64,000 nt of DNA from Gymnogyps californianus (GCF_018139145.2 NC_059487.1:8949792-9013791); one strand, 5' to 3'. Counted from the first letter of the stretch, positions 11,203 through 24,053 are shown. Numbers and translations are program-made. Notes: generated by a model from the letters alone, not told the origin.

Positions 11203-13923
11203 ACTTAAAATAAATGTGAAACTCCCTAAGATAAAAGAGAAATATGGTCAAACCACAAAGATGTACAGAGCACTTGTCCTCACTTGACAAGTAACATGAA
11301 ATCCAAACAAAGGACTGGGATTTCTGAGGGATTTGCCGTGTAAGGGGCCCAGTGGAGATGCAGCATTTTCTGCCAGTTTTATTTATTTTTGTTTCTTGTA
11401 ACATGGGGAGTTTTTCTCCTTGTTTTAAAGTTGTTTTTTTTTAATTTCTTTAATCATCGTAATCCCCCTTTCATCATGAGCCTGTCTACCAACAGAATAT
11501 TTGTCCTTCTTAATGCCTCTATTTCTATCCTCCTCCCTTAATTTTCCCTCCCAGGCACACTCTTATTTGGATTTCAGCCCTTCAAGGAATACTACACTGG
11601 GAGGGATTACACTCCTCAGATGTCTCCATCACTGGATAATTCCCCTGGAAAAAAATGTAATTACTGAAGAATTTTTGCTGCTGTTTTCTTTTTAGGAGAT
11701 AAAGGGGGTCAGATTCCAGAGAACTTTTCTCTTTGGAGAGAATTTCTCTTTCCCTGGGAATGTGCTGTGGGAAGAATCCCTTTGGGAAGGGGTACTGACA
11801 CTGTACATATAATCTCTGTGGATACAGTTGTGCTTCTTGCCTGGTACAAAAATCTAGTGACTGTGCAAAGAACTTAGGCAGCTATACATATAGCAATTAA
11901 CTTTCTCCTTTTGCCATATTGTCAGGGGAAATTAACTCTTTGTGTTGTCATTATCAAGACAGGTTAAGAGCAAGAATCCCAGGTTTCTAAGCAAACTGCT
12001 GTAAATGGCAAAGACCTGGTTAGCTCACATGGATGTGGATTCTTACCAGCTCCATCTTAAGAAAGTCAGATGAGTATTTTATCCCCCCCCGAAGAGTGAC
12101 TTGGTTACTGTGAGCTGCTTGCACTTTCCGTAACAGTATGAGGTCATTGGTTGATTGCAGTAAATTGATGATTGTGTCTTGCAGTTTGGTCCGTAGGAAG
12201 GACTGATTACATACTCGGTATCAGCGTAAGTTCTCAGATGCAACTCTGTTATACTCACTTGAAACCTCTTGTTCCAGACAATGTTCAGTCTTAAAGGAAA
12301 CCAATATTGTACAAAGGGAATTAAAGTGGGAATGAGAAGATGAATTAAGGATTGATAAACTGCTACGTATATATGTGAAACTGAAGCTTCCGTACTGTTT
12401 AAAGGCATTTCTGTGTTCAGTTTTAATATATGCAAACCACTTAGATATTTTGCTAATATTTTGAAATACTTCTAGCAAGGAAAAATGGAAATAGTTTTGT
12501 TTCTCCTCTCCCTCTTCTGCCTCTAGGTAAACTCTCATGAGAGAATATGTGACAATTTCTGAATCTTAGTTCAGTGGCTCTTCAGGGTATTTGCTGTTAA
12601 ACGCACAGCTTGTTCAGAAGCTTTGTTAGATTTTAAGCAATCCAAGCAGAGAAGAAAGCAGATGGGAGGATCCACTGAGTGTTTTTTTTTGTTTTTAAAA
12701 AATGCAGTGATATAGTAGCAGTAGTTCTCATTTTGCTTTTGGAGATATGTATCTGAACTAGTGATTCACTGATTTATTCTGTAACTTTACACTTCATGAG
12801 ACAGAAGTCTTATGAACACTGAAGCAGTCCAGTCCTCTGAGGATTTGTTCTCAAAATACACAATTCTCAAACTCCTGAAGACAAAGCTCTGTGGACTGTT
12901 GGTGAATCGCGGCCTCCGGCTTCAGAGGCACCAGATTACACAGGAATCTTGTTCTTCTGGGTCTGGTGCCCATGTAGTTGCCTATATAGCCTTTACCTGA
13001 CTTTCTCAGGCTGCAAGCACTTCAGAATGATTATTGCCCTTGTCCACTGCCAAGCACAAATGAGTTTCTTCTATTAAAGGGTCCACTCGACTATTCCAGT
13101 ACTATTATTATATTTACAATGCTAAGATTATTTAAAATCAGATTGAGAAGCCAGTTTGGCCTAACAGCATTCTACATTTATATTTACAGTGGTTCAAATG
13201 ACAACTAAAAACCCAAAAAAGATTTGTCATGTGGTACTTAACTCCTATTAAGACAGTCAGGCTGTCTCTTTTAGGATCACATATTGCCAGAGAGTGCTAG
13301 CATTCCTGATGAGAAGGAGCTGGCATTGAGCTTTATAGGAAAGCTGTAATATAATGTAGCTGCAGCACAACTAGCCAAGAAAGGCTGGTTAAGATACAAG
13401 CATGTGCCTTTTTTTGCTGAGTATTGTGAAACTCGACATACAAGAAAGTAAGAATATGTGTTTTAATTAGCACCGTTTTTCTGGCTTCTTTGTTAGTTTA
13501 ATCTATGAATTGGTGCAAACTGGATACTATTCCAAGTTAGGAGAAACTCTAGAGTAGGTCCTGATGTGATTTTTGCAGTGTTATTGTCATCAGTTTTCTT
13601 CTTATCTCCCAGCTAGGAATGAAGGTGCCACTGTGCATGGAGATTTGGACTGCGAGCAGGAGAAATGGCTGTAAAATGCCTGCAGCATTGTGGTGTTGAT
13701 GGCTGCGTCTTGTGGCTGGGAGAACACTTTCAAATGGTGATCCTTGCAGAGGAAAGTTTAATTTCCTCATAAATATGCATCCCAAAGGATGATTGCCATT
13801 GAGCAAAAATGAGGTCTGAACCAGGACCTCACATCTTGGAGGTGAGCTTGGGCCAGCGTCTGCAAGCAAATAAGACTTCCCAGAACCAACTCCTTTCCTA
13901 CCCAAAAAAAGAGATGTAGCTGC

Positions 13924-13953
13924 GTATGTGAATGTGTGCACACATTCACGTAC
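13924..13953. repeat. 30-bp near-perfect palindrome
   Basis: The left arm GTATGTGAATGTGTG (13924-13938) is followed directly by its reverse complement (13939-13953) with a single mismatch (G for A at 13950). There is no spacer; the centre reads GTGTGCACAC. The alternating purine-pyrimidine character could favour cruciform or Z-DNA structure. No gene is adjacent. Confidence 0.95.
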
Positions 13954-14089
13954 ATTTTCTTTGTCTTTCTCTCACATTCACATCCTAATTTGGAAAGCAG
14001 AATGAGCTGGAAGCTAAAATGCTGAATTTATCTCCACAAATGTGAATGGAATGGCTTTTTTTGTATAGTCTTTGCCTGGTATATGCTCT

Positions 14090-14300
14090 GAACTGGAAAA
14101 ATGAGAGCTGGTAAAATATGAATTAAATCTTAAGCAAGCCAATATATTAATTAAAAGGAATGCTGATGGTCTTAATTAGCAGCATATTAGCATTCTGTGA
14201 GCACCAGAAGTTCTACTGAGTTGGTTGTCTGACTGATTCAGCTGTATTTACTACTAATTAATGAAATGTTACAATCATTAATGCTTTTTGCAATTTCTTT
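14090..14300. promoter_or_regulatory. candidate homeodomain-site cluster
   Basis: Three TAATTA core sites fall at 14148-14153, 14173-14178 and 14255-14260, with further TAAT cores at about 14121 and 14279. TAATTA is the preferred core of many homeodomain factors, and such clusters are typical of conserved developmental enhancers. The sequence is also AT-rich, so some of these sites are expected by chance. Conservation cannot be assessed from one sequence. Confidence 0.3.
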
Positions 14301-15523
14301 ATAGGGAAGTTAATTGTGTAAAGACTTACAGCTGCACTAAACTAGTGCTAGAATAAGATCTCATGCATATGGGGATGTTGAAATTATTTCACTGGTGATT
14401 AATAGTTACTGAGCTTCCTGTCCCTATGGTAGGATGTGGCGACTCTGTACTACACCATTTTTTTAAATAATTTTCACATAAATGCCTCTATTGTTGGAAA
14501 GCATCTGCCAAACAAACATCTGTGTCATGTCAGAAGCTGAGCAGAAGTTTGTCAGAAGAAAAGCTGAAGTTGATGTCCAGCACTCCCTGAAAGAATATTC
14601 ATTTTGATCTGTTTAGACAAGAGCTTGGTTTTTAGTAGAAGGTGGGTTTCCTGACAATTAAGAATTTTCATCCTCAAACTCGTCAATAAAATTGACAAGC
14701 CACTTAAGCATTCTCAAGAGCACCTTTTTGATTTGTACCAAATTTATTAGTTTAACCTCTAATGAACCAGGTGTTGAATTACAGTATAAATGAAGACTGT
14801 CCAGATTCTCATTAGTCTGGGTTTTGTTGTAGTAGTATTTTTGTTTTGTTATAGTGACATGAGAATGTCCATTAAAGACTGATGTTGGAGCTTGTTGGGT
14901 CTGGTTTTACTATACCTCACTCTTAGGTTAATTTAACTGTCCATATGCTTTCTCTTTAAAGAAACTAGCAGGATCAGCTATGGTTAAAGCTGGGTCCAAA
15001 GCAAAGTCTTAGATTCACATGTTCTGCAGATGACTGCATCAAGTTTGGGATCCAAATGTAAGACCTTTAAGGTCCTGTGTCTAGCAAAACATAATGTTAG
15101 TATGTTTTAAATCATTGCCTATTGTTAATGTCTTTTTCATCCAAAGGCCTCAAATACTGTACATGATTGTGGTGTCAGTATCTGATTAAAACAGAAATAG
15201 AAGTATTGTAATTACCTTTCTGGAATCGTGTTCTTAAAGGGAGATCACATATTGGATTGCATCCACTGAAATCATACTCCCAGGATAGCATGTGCTAAAT
15301 ACAACCTGTGCTATTAAGGTGATGTTTGGTGCTGCTCGTATCAAAAGAATATGGTAAAGTATCAGTATTAACTGTGACATTGAATATACTGTTTGACTGT
15401 AGTTAGAACTGTGGAGTTGAAGCCTAAATTTATATACAAACAGATTTCTAAGTATGTCCTATATAGTACGTATACAAAGCACCCATCTTTCTTATTCAAA
15501 GATCTTTAACTGGGAGAGGGGGA

Positions 15524-15540
15524 CCCTGGCTAAGCCAGGG
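15524..15540. repeat. 7-bp GC-rich hairpin
   Basis: CCCTGGC (15524-15530) and GCCAGGG (15534-15540) pair perfectly around a TAA loop. It is short but GC-rich within AT-rich surroundings. There is no T-run or other terminator feature, and intrinsic terminators are not relevant in a vertebrate. Confidence 0.8.
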
Positions 15541-16206
15541 GTTTCTGAGAAGAATTGCAGCTGAAAACTTTCACAGTGACAGACTTTGGAGAAGATTGTT
15601 TAGTTTTAGTTGTTCTTTTATCCTTTCCTCCCTTTCTGTGCACCCAGATGATGTCAGACCCTAAAGAGTGTAGAAAGTTTCAATAATGAAACTATTGGCT
15701 GTAGTTAACTTTGTGAAAGGAAGATGATGAATTAATGGCGTTTGGAATAACTAAAAAATCAGTCTACTGCTGATGGAATTTGGCATTTTCCCTGTATCCC
15801 TACCAGAAGTAGAGGTGGAAGAAAAAAATTCACTGTCTTAATTTTTCCATTAAGCTCAGACAGTTTTTTCTTCTGAATCCCAAATGATCTGGACAGTATC
15901 AGCCTGCAACTTAGTAGTGTCATGTGTGCATTAAGTTGTCATAATAATGCAGAGGAGATCGTCTTATAATCATTGAGGAAACTGTTTTACTTTTGAAAGC
16001 TCATTACATCCCTGCTGCTACACTACAGCCTGCGCGTTAGGTCTCTGGATCCCCAAAGCACATGGGCTACCACTCCGCGGCCGAGTGAACATCACCTCCC
16101 TCAGTCCTGATTTCTTTGTGCTCTTGGTCAGTGGCTCAGCAGGTCTCTCAAACACCCAACCCATCTATTACTTTAGCACATCTCTCTCCCACATATCACC
16201 CTGAAG

Positions 16207-16395
16207 ATGCACTGTTTCATCTTGGTCTTGTTGCCTGTTGCCTTTGAATGTCAGGTAATAAAAATAGTTTGTTTTCATCTGTTGGAGCAGGTGATTAAAA
16301 ACAATGCTCATAGTGGAGTTTGCAGAAATGTTCAGGTTGTCCACAATGCTGCTTTTAAAACATTTAATTGCAAATCAACATTAAGGAGTAAATAG
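16207..16395 (+). other. unrecognised small reading frame with secretory-like start
   Basis: This 62-codon frame begins MHCFILVLLPVAFECQ, a short n-region followed by a hydrophobic stretch that resembles a signal peptide. It continues with several spaced cysteines and ends at a stop. The Met has purines at -3 and -1. A possible but weak splice donor (CAG|gtaata) falls after residue 16, so a signal-peptide exon is an alternative to an intronless gene. I see no promoter, no polyadenylation context and no known family. Chance is the default explanation. Confidence 0.15.
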
Positions 16396-16580
16396 ACGGG
16401 AATGAAACCCTTGAGTATTTACAGTTGGTTGCCACCCTTTCCACTTGTAAGTTGAGAGTGTGATAGTGGGCAGAGTCCAGGGCAGGACGCCACTGGTGTG
16501 CCCATCGTTAATGAATTACATGCAATAGAAGAGGAGGAGAGGAGCTGTTTTTTTGTTTTCTGTCAGCAAGTTACTCCACA

Positions 16581-16604
16581 AGCAGTCTCTTCGAAAAGAC
16601 TGCT
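16581..16604. repeat. 24-bp near-perfect palindrome with outer repeat
   Basis: The arms AGCAGTCTCTTC and GAAAAGACTGCT pair in 11 of 12 positions around a central TTCGAA. An overlapping second pair, 'gtcagca' at 16562-16568 and 'tgctgac' at 16601-16607, offers an alternative pairing. This could form a stable hairpin if transcribed. Confidence 0.9.
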
Positions 16605-17599
16605 GACTTGAATGGGGAGATCCAGTGCTCTGATCCTTGTAAAACCTTTGCACTGCAAATTATGTGGTTAATGTTAAGTGTAGAAAGAGCTCTGGTGCTT
16701 CCTAGGCTGTGGAGCTGGTCTCCGATTAGCTCCTGGCACCTTCTTCTTTCCTTGCTCTGTGAAATCGGAGTTCTCGATTTCTTGTTGCCTCACTTCAGTA
16801 TCCCAGGCTCTGCTGACTCCTCTGTGGACTGGCAGGCTCAGCAATTAGTGCTTTTCATTATTTGACAGAATTTTAAGTCATAATTCTACTCCGCAATTGT
16901 AAGACAACTTTTTAATTTAGGTATCCTGTAGGCTTCTATGTAAGCTAATTAAACAAAGGTCTTAAATATTTTAGTGAAAACGAAATTGCAATTTCTGTCT
17001 GGTAAACTGAGAGACATTGACATGTAGGTTTTAGGAGGTAAATACAAGAGAGAAGGCTATTTATCTGCCTGACTTGCAAACAAATGAACAAGTAAATAAA
17101 TAGAAAGGCTCCATGCAAATTAAAGTTACTGTGTATATAAAGCTGAGGAGATGTGTATGGCTGGCTTACGTGTTCAGGGTCATGAAGGTGTCAAATGCAG
17201 GATCACATCCGTGGGGATGGGAGTTTCCAGGTTCCCATGCAGTTTGTGCCCTGGTTAGCAGGTTATCTGCTGGGATCAGCAAGCATTGCTCATCTAATCA
17301 AGTCTCTGTCATGGCGAGTGCCTTGGACTTCTGAGCTGACTCGTGGTTACTGTCCTGAGTGAACTCTGCTCCTTCATGGCGAGTGTGCTCTCCTTTTGTG
17401 AGCATGTGGGGTTAGAGCCCATGATACTGTAAAAGCTCTTTCTAGTTGCCTTATTTTGTGTAGATCTGTACATGCATGGTACACAGCAAATGCTTTGGTC
17501 TAACGAAGAGCTTGACTGGCTTGTAAATAACCTCCTTTTCAATTCTAAGAGATTACAGGCTGCCTCAAGTGAATGCGCAAGCCAGGCTGACGTGTAATA

Positions 17600-17705
17600 G
17601 CTGGTCCCTGTGATTTGCCCAAGGCTCCACACCGGGCTAATAACAGGCATTAGGCAGGAGGAGTCTGGGCTCCAGGTACTGCTGAATAATGCAGCGCTGG
17701 CCAAG
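17600..17705 (-). mobile_element. MIR-type SINE relic, minus strand (5' half)
   Basis: The plus strand reads 'tgtgatttgcccaaggctcc', then 'acaccgggctaataacaggc', then 'aggaggagtctgggctccag' and 'taatgcagcgctgg'. This matches in order the reverse complement of the MIR core and tRNA-like head: gtgacttgcccaaggtcac, cagtaagtggcag, the block around 'aaccca.gtctgactcc', and 'ccacgctgcc'. The match covers the core and head, whereas most other MIR relics in this window keep the 3' half. Boundaries are approximate. Confidence 0.65.
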
Positions 17706-18561
17706 AAAAGAGTGGGGCAAGCAGTGGCAGAATTAGATGTCAGAGGCTGTGTGCTCTTTGCTCTGCATGTCTAGTAATGTTTTTCTTGCGTGCTTGCCAC
17801 CACCCCACTAAGCAAGGCAGCATTTCGGAGATCCTGTGTGGTCTTTGGTGCTGCGGGATGTGTCTGCCTGTCGCTCTCCCATGGTACCAGGAGGTCCTGG
17901 ACCACAGGGTGTGCTCTGAAAAAGCAGCTGCTTTAAAGGAGATGGTGAGGGAAAAGAATGCCTTTTCTAAAGGTCAGCTAAACCCATGGAGCACTTACAA
18001 GCAGAAGAAATTATAGCTTTGGTCTCTCAGTAGTGGGTTTTGCAAGAGGATGAAAAGAACAGAGGTGTGTTACAATGGGCTCCAAAGAAAAGTCTTTTAA
18101 ACATTGCTATTAGAAGGATTTCTTTGGGCGTAAATGAAAGGCAGCACTTTGATGTGGAATGTTCCTCACTTTTAACAAGTTAAATGGCTCCCTTGATTAT
18201 ATAGGCTTGCTTGGCAGTTACTGGAACTGCATATTAACTCCTCCAGTAACTCTGATGCTGCCTGCAGGTTAGATAATATGAAGGCTGAACTTGTGAGTCT
18301 GGCCAGCACTCATATTTCTCACTTACATCCTCCTGCAAAAAGCTGATGTGATTGCATGTTTATTAGGTGCTGATACAGAGTTAAGATCTGTGGTCAGATT
18401 GGCAGTGTAAAGTTACTGTCCTCTTACAAAATTTCCTACAGCTTTATAGAAAAACCCCTAAGTATTCAGTACAATGGCTGTCTGATCCTCGCTTCTTCAA
18501 TAGTAATAATGAAAATCATTCAGAAATGTGTTAGAAAAAATATCCTATTTGCAAGTTGCAC

Positions 18562-18669
18562 CATGTTATTGGATTTGACTTGATTCTGGGAATGTAGTAG
18601 CACTGAAGAGATCAAACTGTTACCACAGGGAACTCTAAAACACTTGCAAACCTCAAAACCAATAACATG
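18562..18669. repeat. 17-bp inverted repeat with 74-bp spacer
   Basis: The segment 18562-18578 beginning 'catgttattgg' and the segment 18653-18669 ending 'ccaataacatg' are inverted copies with one mismatch in 17. The enclosed 108 bp is the size of a very small MITE, but no target-site duplication is visible and the arms do not extend, so chance or a decayed element are both possible. Confidence 0.8.
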
Positions 18670-20565
18670 AGTAAAAGTTTTTCTTGAGCACGAAGTATAT
18701 TTGCAAGCAGAAAAAAATGCTGTTTCAGGGCACAAGCTCTTCACAGCAGCATTTGTGTTTTCGCTCTAATCCATTCTCCTAAGGTTCTGTCATTGGTTTC
18801 AAAGTCTCCCATTGCTTTAGAGTCCTCAAGTCCTTCCTGCCATTTGTACAAGCTTAACCTTGACAGTGCTAGGACATGAAATCTTTAAGGTATATTATAA
18901 ACATGGCAGCATACAGTATATTGCAAGTTCCTCCTCTGTTGCAGAGCATGGTTTCTCTAGCATCTTCGGCACAGAGCAGCTAAGGATCTCAGGGGTGCAA
19001 TTCTGCACTAAATGCTCTGCAATGCTGCTGCTGTGCATTGACTCTGGATGTTCCAGTCTGTGGCTCCCAGATGTAAATATAGTTCACAAGAAAAATAATA
19101 ACTTCAGGTGGGATTTTTCTAGAAGCTTAGTACTCTAGCCATTAGTTCTCAAGGGGAATGTAAAGGCATAACAAATTAGAACTTCTTGTTTTTGTTTTAC
19201 ATAAGAAGCTTCCAACTAAATTGGAAAGGATTTAAAGTTTTTGTATTTGAATGCATGGTGCGGTGGTCTAAAACTTGCTCTGAGTTTCATCAATGGCATT
19301 GCAAATGACTAGTTACAAGATTTCAGTGCCTGAATCTTTTCTCGTTTTAGGTTAAAAGACAAAAATGCAGATTGCAGATTTCTTAGACCTGTTTTGGAGA
19401 ACTCTTTCTGGATCTAGTGTTTGGCAGTTGGGTAACGGCCATATTCCTGACCTGTATTCCTTAGAAGTTAGTTTTGTAAACCTAATGCGTGACAACCAAC
19501 ATCAGACTTATATCCTCAGGTATTTATCAGCTATGGCCAGGTTGTATCCCATGTACAGAGAAAGTCATACAAGGTAGATGTCTTGGCTTCAGGTTCCTAG
19601 TTTCTTTTAAAGCTATTTTTCAAAGGAGTGAACATTGTCCTATGAATGACAGTTCTTAATCTTCTTTGGCCAGCTTAATCCCTGTTCTGCAGACTGTTAG
19701 TGCTGAGAATGAATGTTTCACATAGGAGAGACTGAGCACTTTTATTATGGCCTCTGCCATTAGGTTGTGCAGGACTCTTAACCATATATTGTAATACTAT
19801 CTGAATCTGTTTCCAGTCTTCTTGAGTGAGTTTGTGGTTGACAATAGAGCTCATCATTTGTTCATCCTACCTTTTGTATGCCCAAATAGAATTTGTGAAG
19901 AATGTCGAATTCCAAGTCAGTCCTTTCCTTAGAGCAAGTTGTATACTAGGTCCTACTCTCACCCAAGTCACAAGGATATTAGTGTGGTTCTCCTGCATAA
20001 TAGCTTCTTGAAGGGGAAACTGATTAATTAATTCAAATTATAATCTCTGGTTGTTATAATATGGATTGTGCTGTTATTTACTGTGAGTAAAAATTATTAA
20101 TAATATTCATCTTAAGGATTATTAGATAATATTTTCAGCTAGTCTCTACTTTCTTACTGTCTTCAGTCAATGGACTAAAGACAATTTGTTCATCAAACAC
20201 TCATCTCAGGAAAATATGATTAATGTATAAATAACAGTTCATGTCCTGAAAACTACTGTCAGTGTCTGTCCTGTGAATCCATAGCTTGTAGAATAGGTCA
20301 ATCCTTCAAATTACTACAGATTAATAAGGTTTGTTCCTTTCTATGTTTGTCCACACAATGTCCAAATGTTCTCTCCATCTATTTTGTAGAACTTGACAGC
20401 ATGCGGCCAGCTGTACAAGTTGAATGATATAATTTCTACTGCATAATCAAAAGGTACACAAAAAGAACATAAGGCATCTTCCAGTACATACATTTGGACT
20501 CTGCATCTTTTATACCAAAAGCTCCCGAATGTCCACAGCTCACACTATATGTATCAATGAACCGT

Positions 20566-20943
20566 ACAGCAGGTGAAGAGGATGTGAGGAGGGACTCTTC
20601 AGCTTGGAGAAGAGAGTGCTCAGGGAGGACCTTAATGTGTACAAGTACCTGATGGGTGTGGCGGGGGGGAGGGAGTAAAGAAGTAGGACTCCTCTCAGTG
20701 GTATCCAGTGAAAGGACAAGAGGCAATGGGTGCAGACTGAAATACAGGAACGATTTGAATGTAAGAAAAAATTTTTACTGTGTGCCTTGTCATACACTGG
20801 ATCAGGTTGCCCACAGGAGTCTCCATCCTGGGACATATTAAGACCCCAACCGGACAAGGTCCGGAGCAACGGTCTGTAGTTGGGGCATTGGACTAGACTA
20901 TGTCCAGATGTCCCTTCCAACAGGAACTGTTGTGTGATTTCTG
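20566..20943 (+). mobile_element. CR1 LINE, 5'-truncated 3' end
   Basis: The sequence runs through the diagnostic landmarks of the 3' end of a chicken-repeat-1 (CR1) LINE in order: a segment reading 'cagcttggagaagagagtg', the 'aggacaagaggcaatggg' block, 'ctgaaatacagga', 'taagaaaaaatttttactgtg', 'cactggatcaggttgccca', 'gagtctccatcctggg', and finally 'ggactagactatgtccag', 'gtcccttccaac' and 'tgtgattt'. CR1 copies are typically 5'-truncated and end in a short repeat close to 'tgtgattctg', which is what is seen here. Only about 0.4 kb remains, so no reverse transcriptase or endonuclease domain is present. The 172-codon open frame on the opposite strand (20540-21058) is a by-product of this repeat and not a gene. 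The copy is diverged by many substitutions and small deletions. The left boundary is approximate and the right boundary is good to a few bases. Confidence 0.93.
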
Positions 20944-23900
20944 AAATGCTCGGAGGTGGCTTTGTGTAGATACTGCTCTCCAAGAACATACTGGTATTTT
21001 TATTTTCCAGGTAAGGCCTAATGAGGGGGAGAAAGAATAGGACTGAGACAGAAAACAAACTGTGTGGTGATGCATTTTTAGCAGAGGGAAGTGTTTGTTA
21101 TCCATCTTATTATTACTTAGCACCTTTGCCTGACTCAAAAAAACCTGCTGTTTCTCCCCTGCTTGTTCCAGCTGTGTTCACTTTCGTCACAATGTCACTT
21201 AGATCCTGGCTTTGCAAAGGGTTCTGGGAACTCTGGAAATTCACAGCAGGGCAATAATGGGAGAATATTCTGAGGTATCTCTGGTGAAGCTGTATGGCGT
21301 CTACTTATTCACGCATACTAAGCTGGTAGTATGGCCAGCTAGAAAACATATCTATTCCATATCCATATGTTGTTTGGAGTGCTCTTGTGCATGGAAGCAA
21401 TAGGGTCTCCAAGTGTGCTATGGAGAACCATATGGTTTTTAGGTTGGCAGGCTTTTCTGGTATAGACAAGTCTGATGAGGAGAAATTGGGGTATCTGGAA
21501 ACTAGTAATGAGATCTGTCAATCTTGTACGTTACACCTCAGTGTGACTCGTGCAGCAGAGCAAAAGGATACCAGGGAGAGACTCTACTTTGTAACTTCAT
21601 GAATGGGTAAAAACTAGAGGAATAAGCTGCTTAACCTAAACAACAGTTTTGAAACAAGACCAGAGGCACATCGGGTGGCTAGGCATAAGTTTAGCCTAGG
21701 AATGAGTAGATTTCTAGCAACCCAGACTAACTCAAATGCATCATCACTGACCATTTCCCCATGAATACCTGGAGCTTTTGCAACACGGAAATACTAAGTT
21801 TAAAGACTGTAGGTGTCACAGCCTCTCTGCAAAAGAGCAGTGAGAATTTTTTCCTTGAAGTTCTTATTGCGACAAGTTCAATTTGGAGGCCTGTTAAATA
21901 TTCAGGGTATCATTTTAAGTATTTAGAACGTGGGGAGCAGCTGATGTTCCTTGGAGCATCCAACTCTTGTTCGTTATCAGAATTGTCAAATCTTCTGTCT
22001 TGTTCAGGAATAATAAAGGCGTGCATTCAGTAACAACTTGTCTGGGCCAAGCGCCAGCAAAGCAGTTCTAGGAACCGTGACAGCAAAGTGTTGGGGCTCC
22101 TCGAGGGAAAAAATATCTACTGAAAATGAACAAGCTGTATCAAACTTTAAATGGTGGAGAAATCCAATTGAATGCTAAGAGGTACCCATTATTGATGAGA
22201 ACTGTACCTCGGAAGACAGAACTGTGTGTTTCTTGCTGCAGCGCCTGCTCTAACTTTTCTAAGACAGCATGCCAGACCTGTGTTTCCATTTGAAAGACTT
22301 TCAGATCTGTGGTACTTGACAGGTTTTGCCCTTTCGCCTTCCATTTCACTCAACTGCACTTTCTCCAAGCATGTTGCTGGGCCTGATGTCATATAAAAAT
22401 GGGCAATTTTTGTTGTGTAAATAATGTCTGATTATTTTTTGGGGGGAATGTTCAGCTAGATTGAAGTTTGCAAACTAAAAATTACTAAAATAGAAATGAT
22501 TCTACTTGCAAAGTGAGCAGGGAGAAGGCTTGCTAGTAAACTTTTTTGTGCTATACAGTGAATTGTTTGAGTTATGTCATGTCAGGACTTTTCAGAAAGT
22601 GTAGAACAAACGTGTAAAATACATAGGAGCTATCCTACATAGTGAAAAACAGTGAACACCGTTTTGGATACTATGAACAACTGAAAACAGAAGCCATTCA
22701 ACATGCTTGTTATACATTCAGATAAAAGGTGCCCATGGACTACTTATAGCACGGTGTTTTTCTGCACATGTGTAGAGCTGTCTCCCTTTGATCTTGGCTC
22801 GCAGAGGATTTCTCAGATACTTATCTGAATTTGATAGAATTGGCTGCCGCCTTGGACCCTTCTGCTTTTGGGAAGAGTGCCAGTGGATCCTAACGTTTCA
22901 GCAGACCGCCTGGAGACCTCTGTAGCTAACAGTGCTCCAGCCGCTGGGTTAGTACCAGGGGGATACAAGGCTGTCATTGAAACAGGAATCCACAACAGGC
23001 ACGCAGGGTTTTCAGGTGCTGCCAACAGGCCTTTCTGTTCCTGGGCTTGCTTAGGGTAGCAGCTGAGGTCTGTGATAACTCTTTCCTTTTCCTGGAACTC
23101 TTGTGTACAAGGAAAAAAATCCTACTTTTTAATATGGAAATGACTATGTTATCCTTGACTTCAGGTGAAGCAGAATCAAGCCCAGATGTATGCTTAAAAC
23201 AGGCACTCTTCTGATACAGTATTTTTCTGGTAAACTTCTTGTGGCTAATGTTTTAGTATCCAGGTACATTGTGCAATATTTGAAAAGTTAATAAATCGTA
23301 GTGCAGATCCAGGGCTGCTGAAAGCTTAAGTAAATATTAAGATTCCACTTTCATGAGTATCTCCTGGCTAGGATATTATTTCTGATTCAAGAAACCACCC
23401 CTTTCATCACCTACCTAAACACTTTTTACATTTGGATCAAGGTTGTGTTTTACTACATACTGCACAAATGTTTAAGAAGATATAGTTTCTTCACTGAGAA
23501 GCTGACAGTTGTCTCAATAAATCCAGTGTTGCTAGGCTTATATAAAAATATTATATGTTAAAGAGAACTTCTAGCTGATCTACAGATCACTGACGTAGAC
23601 AGCTGTGGCACCAATAATATTCATTGTTTTAATATCCCAGAAAATTCATTGTTAGATACAGAAGACAGGAAAAAAATACATTTGACTCCTTCCGAATCTC
23701 ATGGTGACAGCAGAGTGATTTAAGTCACTGGAGGAAAGAATTACAGGTTGCAACTCCTGTAAAGGTTGTGTCCATTGTCAGTATTTTTTTCCCCTCTGAG
23801 TGGTATATCATCAACATTTCCTTTTGATTCGTGAGAAGAGCAGAGTTTTTGTAGGCCAGCAAACAGTTTGCGTGTGGGTTATCATGAAATGCAGAAGTGC

Positions 23901-24053
23901 AGCAAATGTAATTGTTTTTCCCCTAACACCTGTATTGACTATATTGATCTAAAAGAAAATTAGGTTTTCTAAAGTTCAAATGTAGTTTAATGTCACTAGA
24001 GTGAAATGGATCTTCTCCTGAAGCCCAAACTGCTCAGTGACCATTTTGTGCAG

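Larger units (their letters stand above)
9138..20565. other. non-coding stretch, no gene recognised
   Basis: Sequence is AT-rich and holds the listed palindromes, hairpins, homopolymers, a MIR relic and the candidate homeodomain cluster. Open frames of up to about 130 codons (12079-12435, 13549-13941, 17309-17704, all minus) match nothing I know. The last overlaps the MIR relic at 17.6 kb. Confidence 0.7.

Noticed and set aside
17309..17387. Repeated 'catggcgagtg' 67 bp apart
   Set aside because: Only 11 bases are shared and the flanks do not align; likely chance.
20540..21058. 172-codon open frame on the minus strand
   Set aside because: It lies mostly on the CR1 3' end in antisense and reflects the repeat, not a gene.
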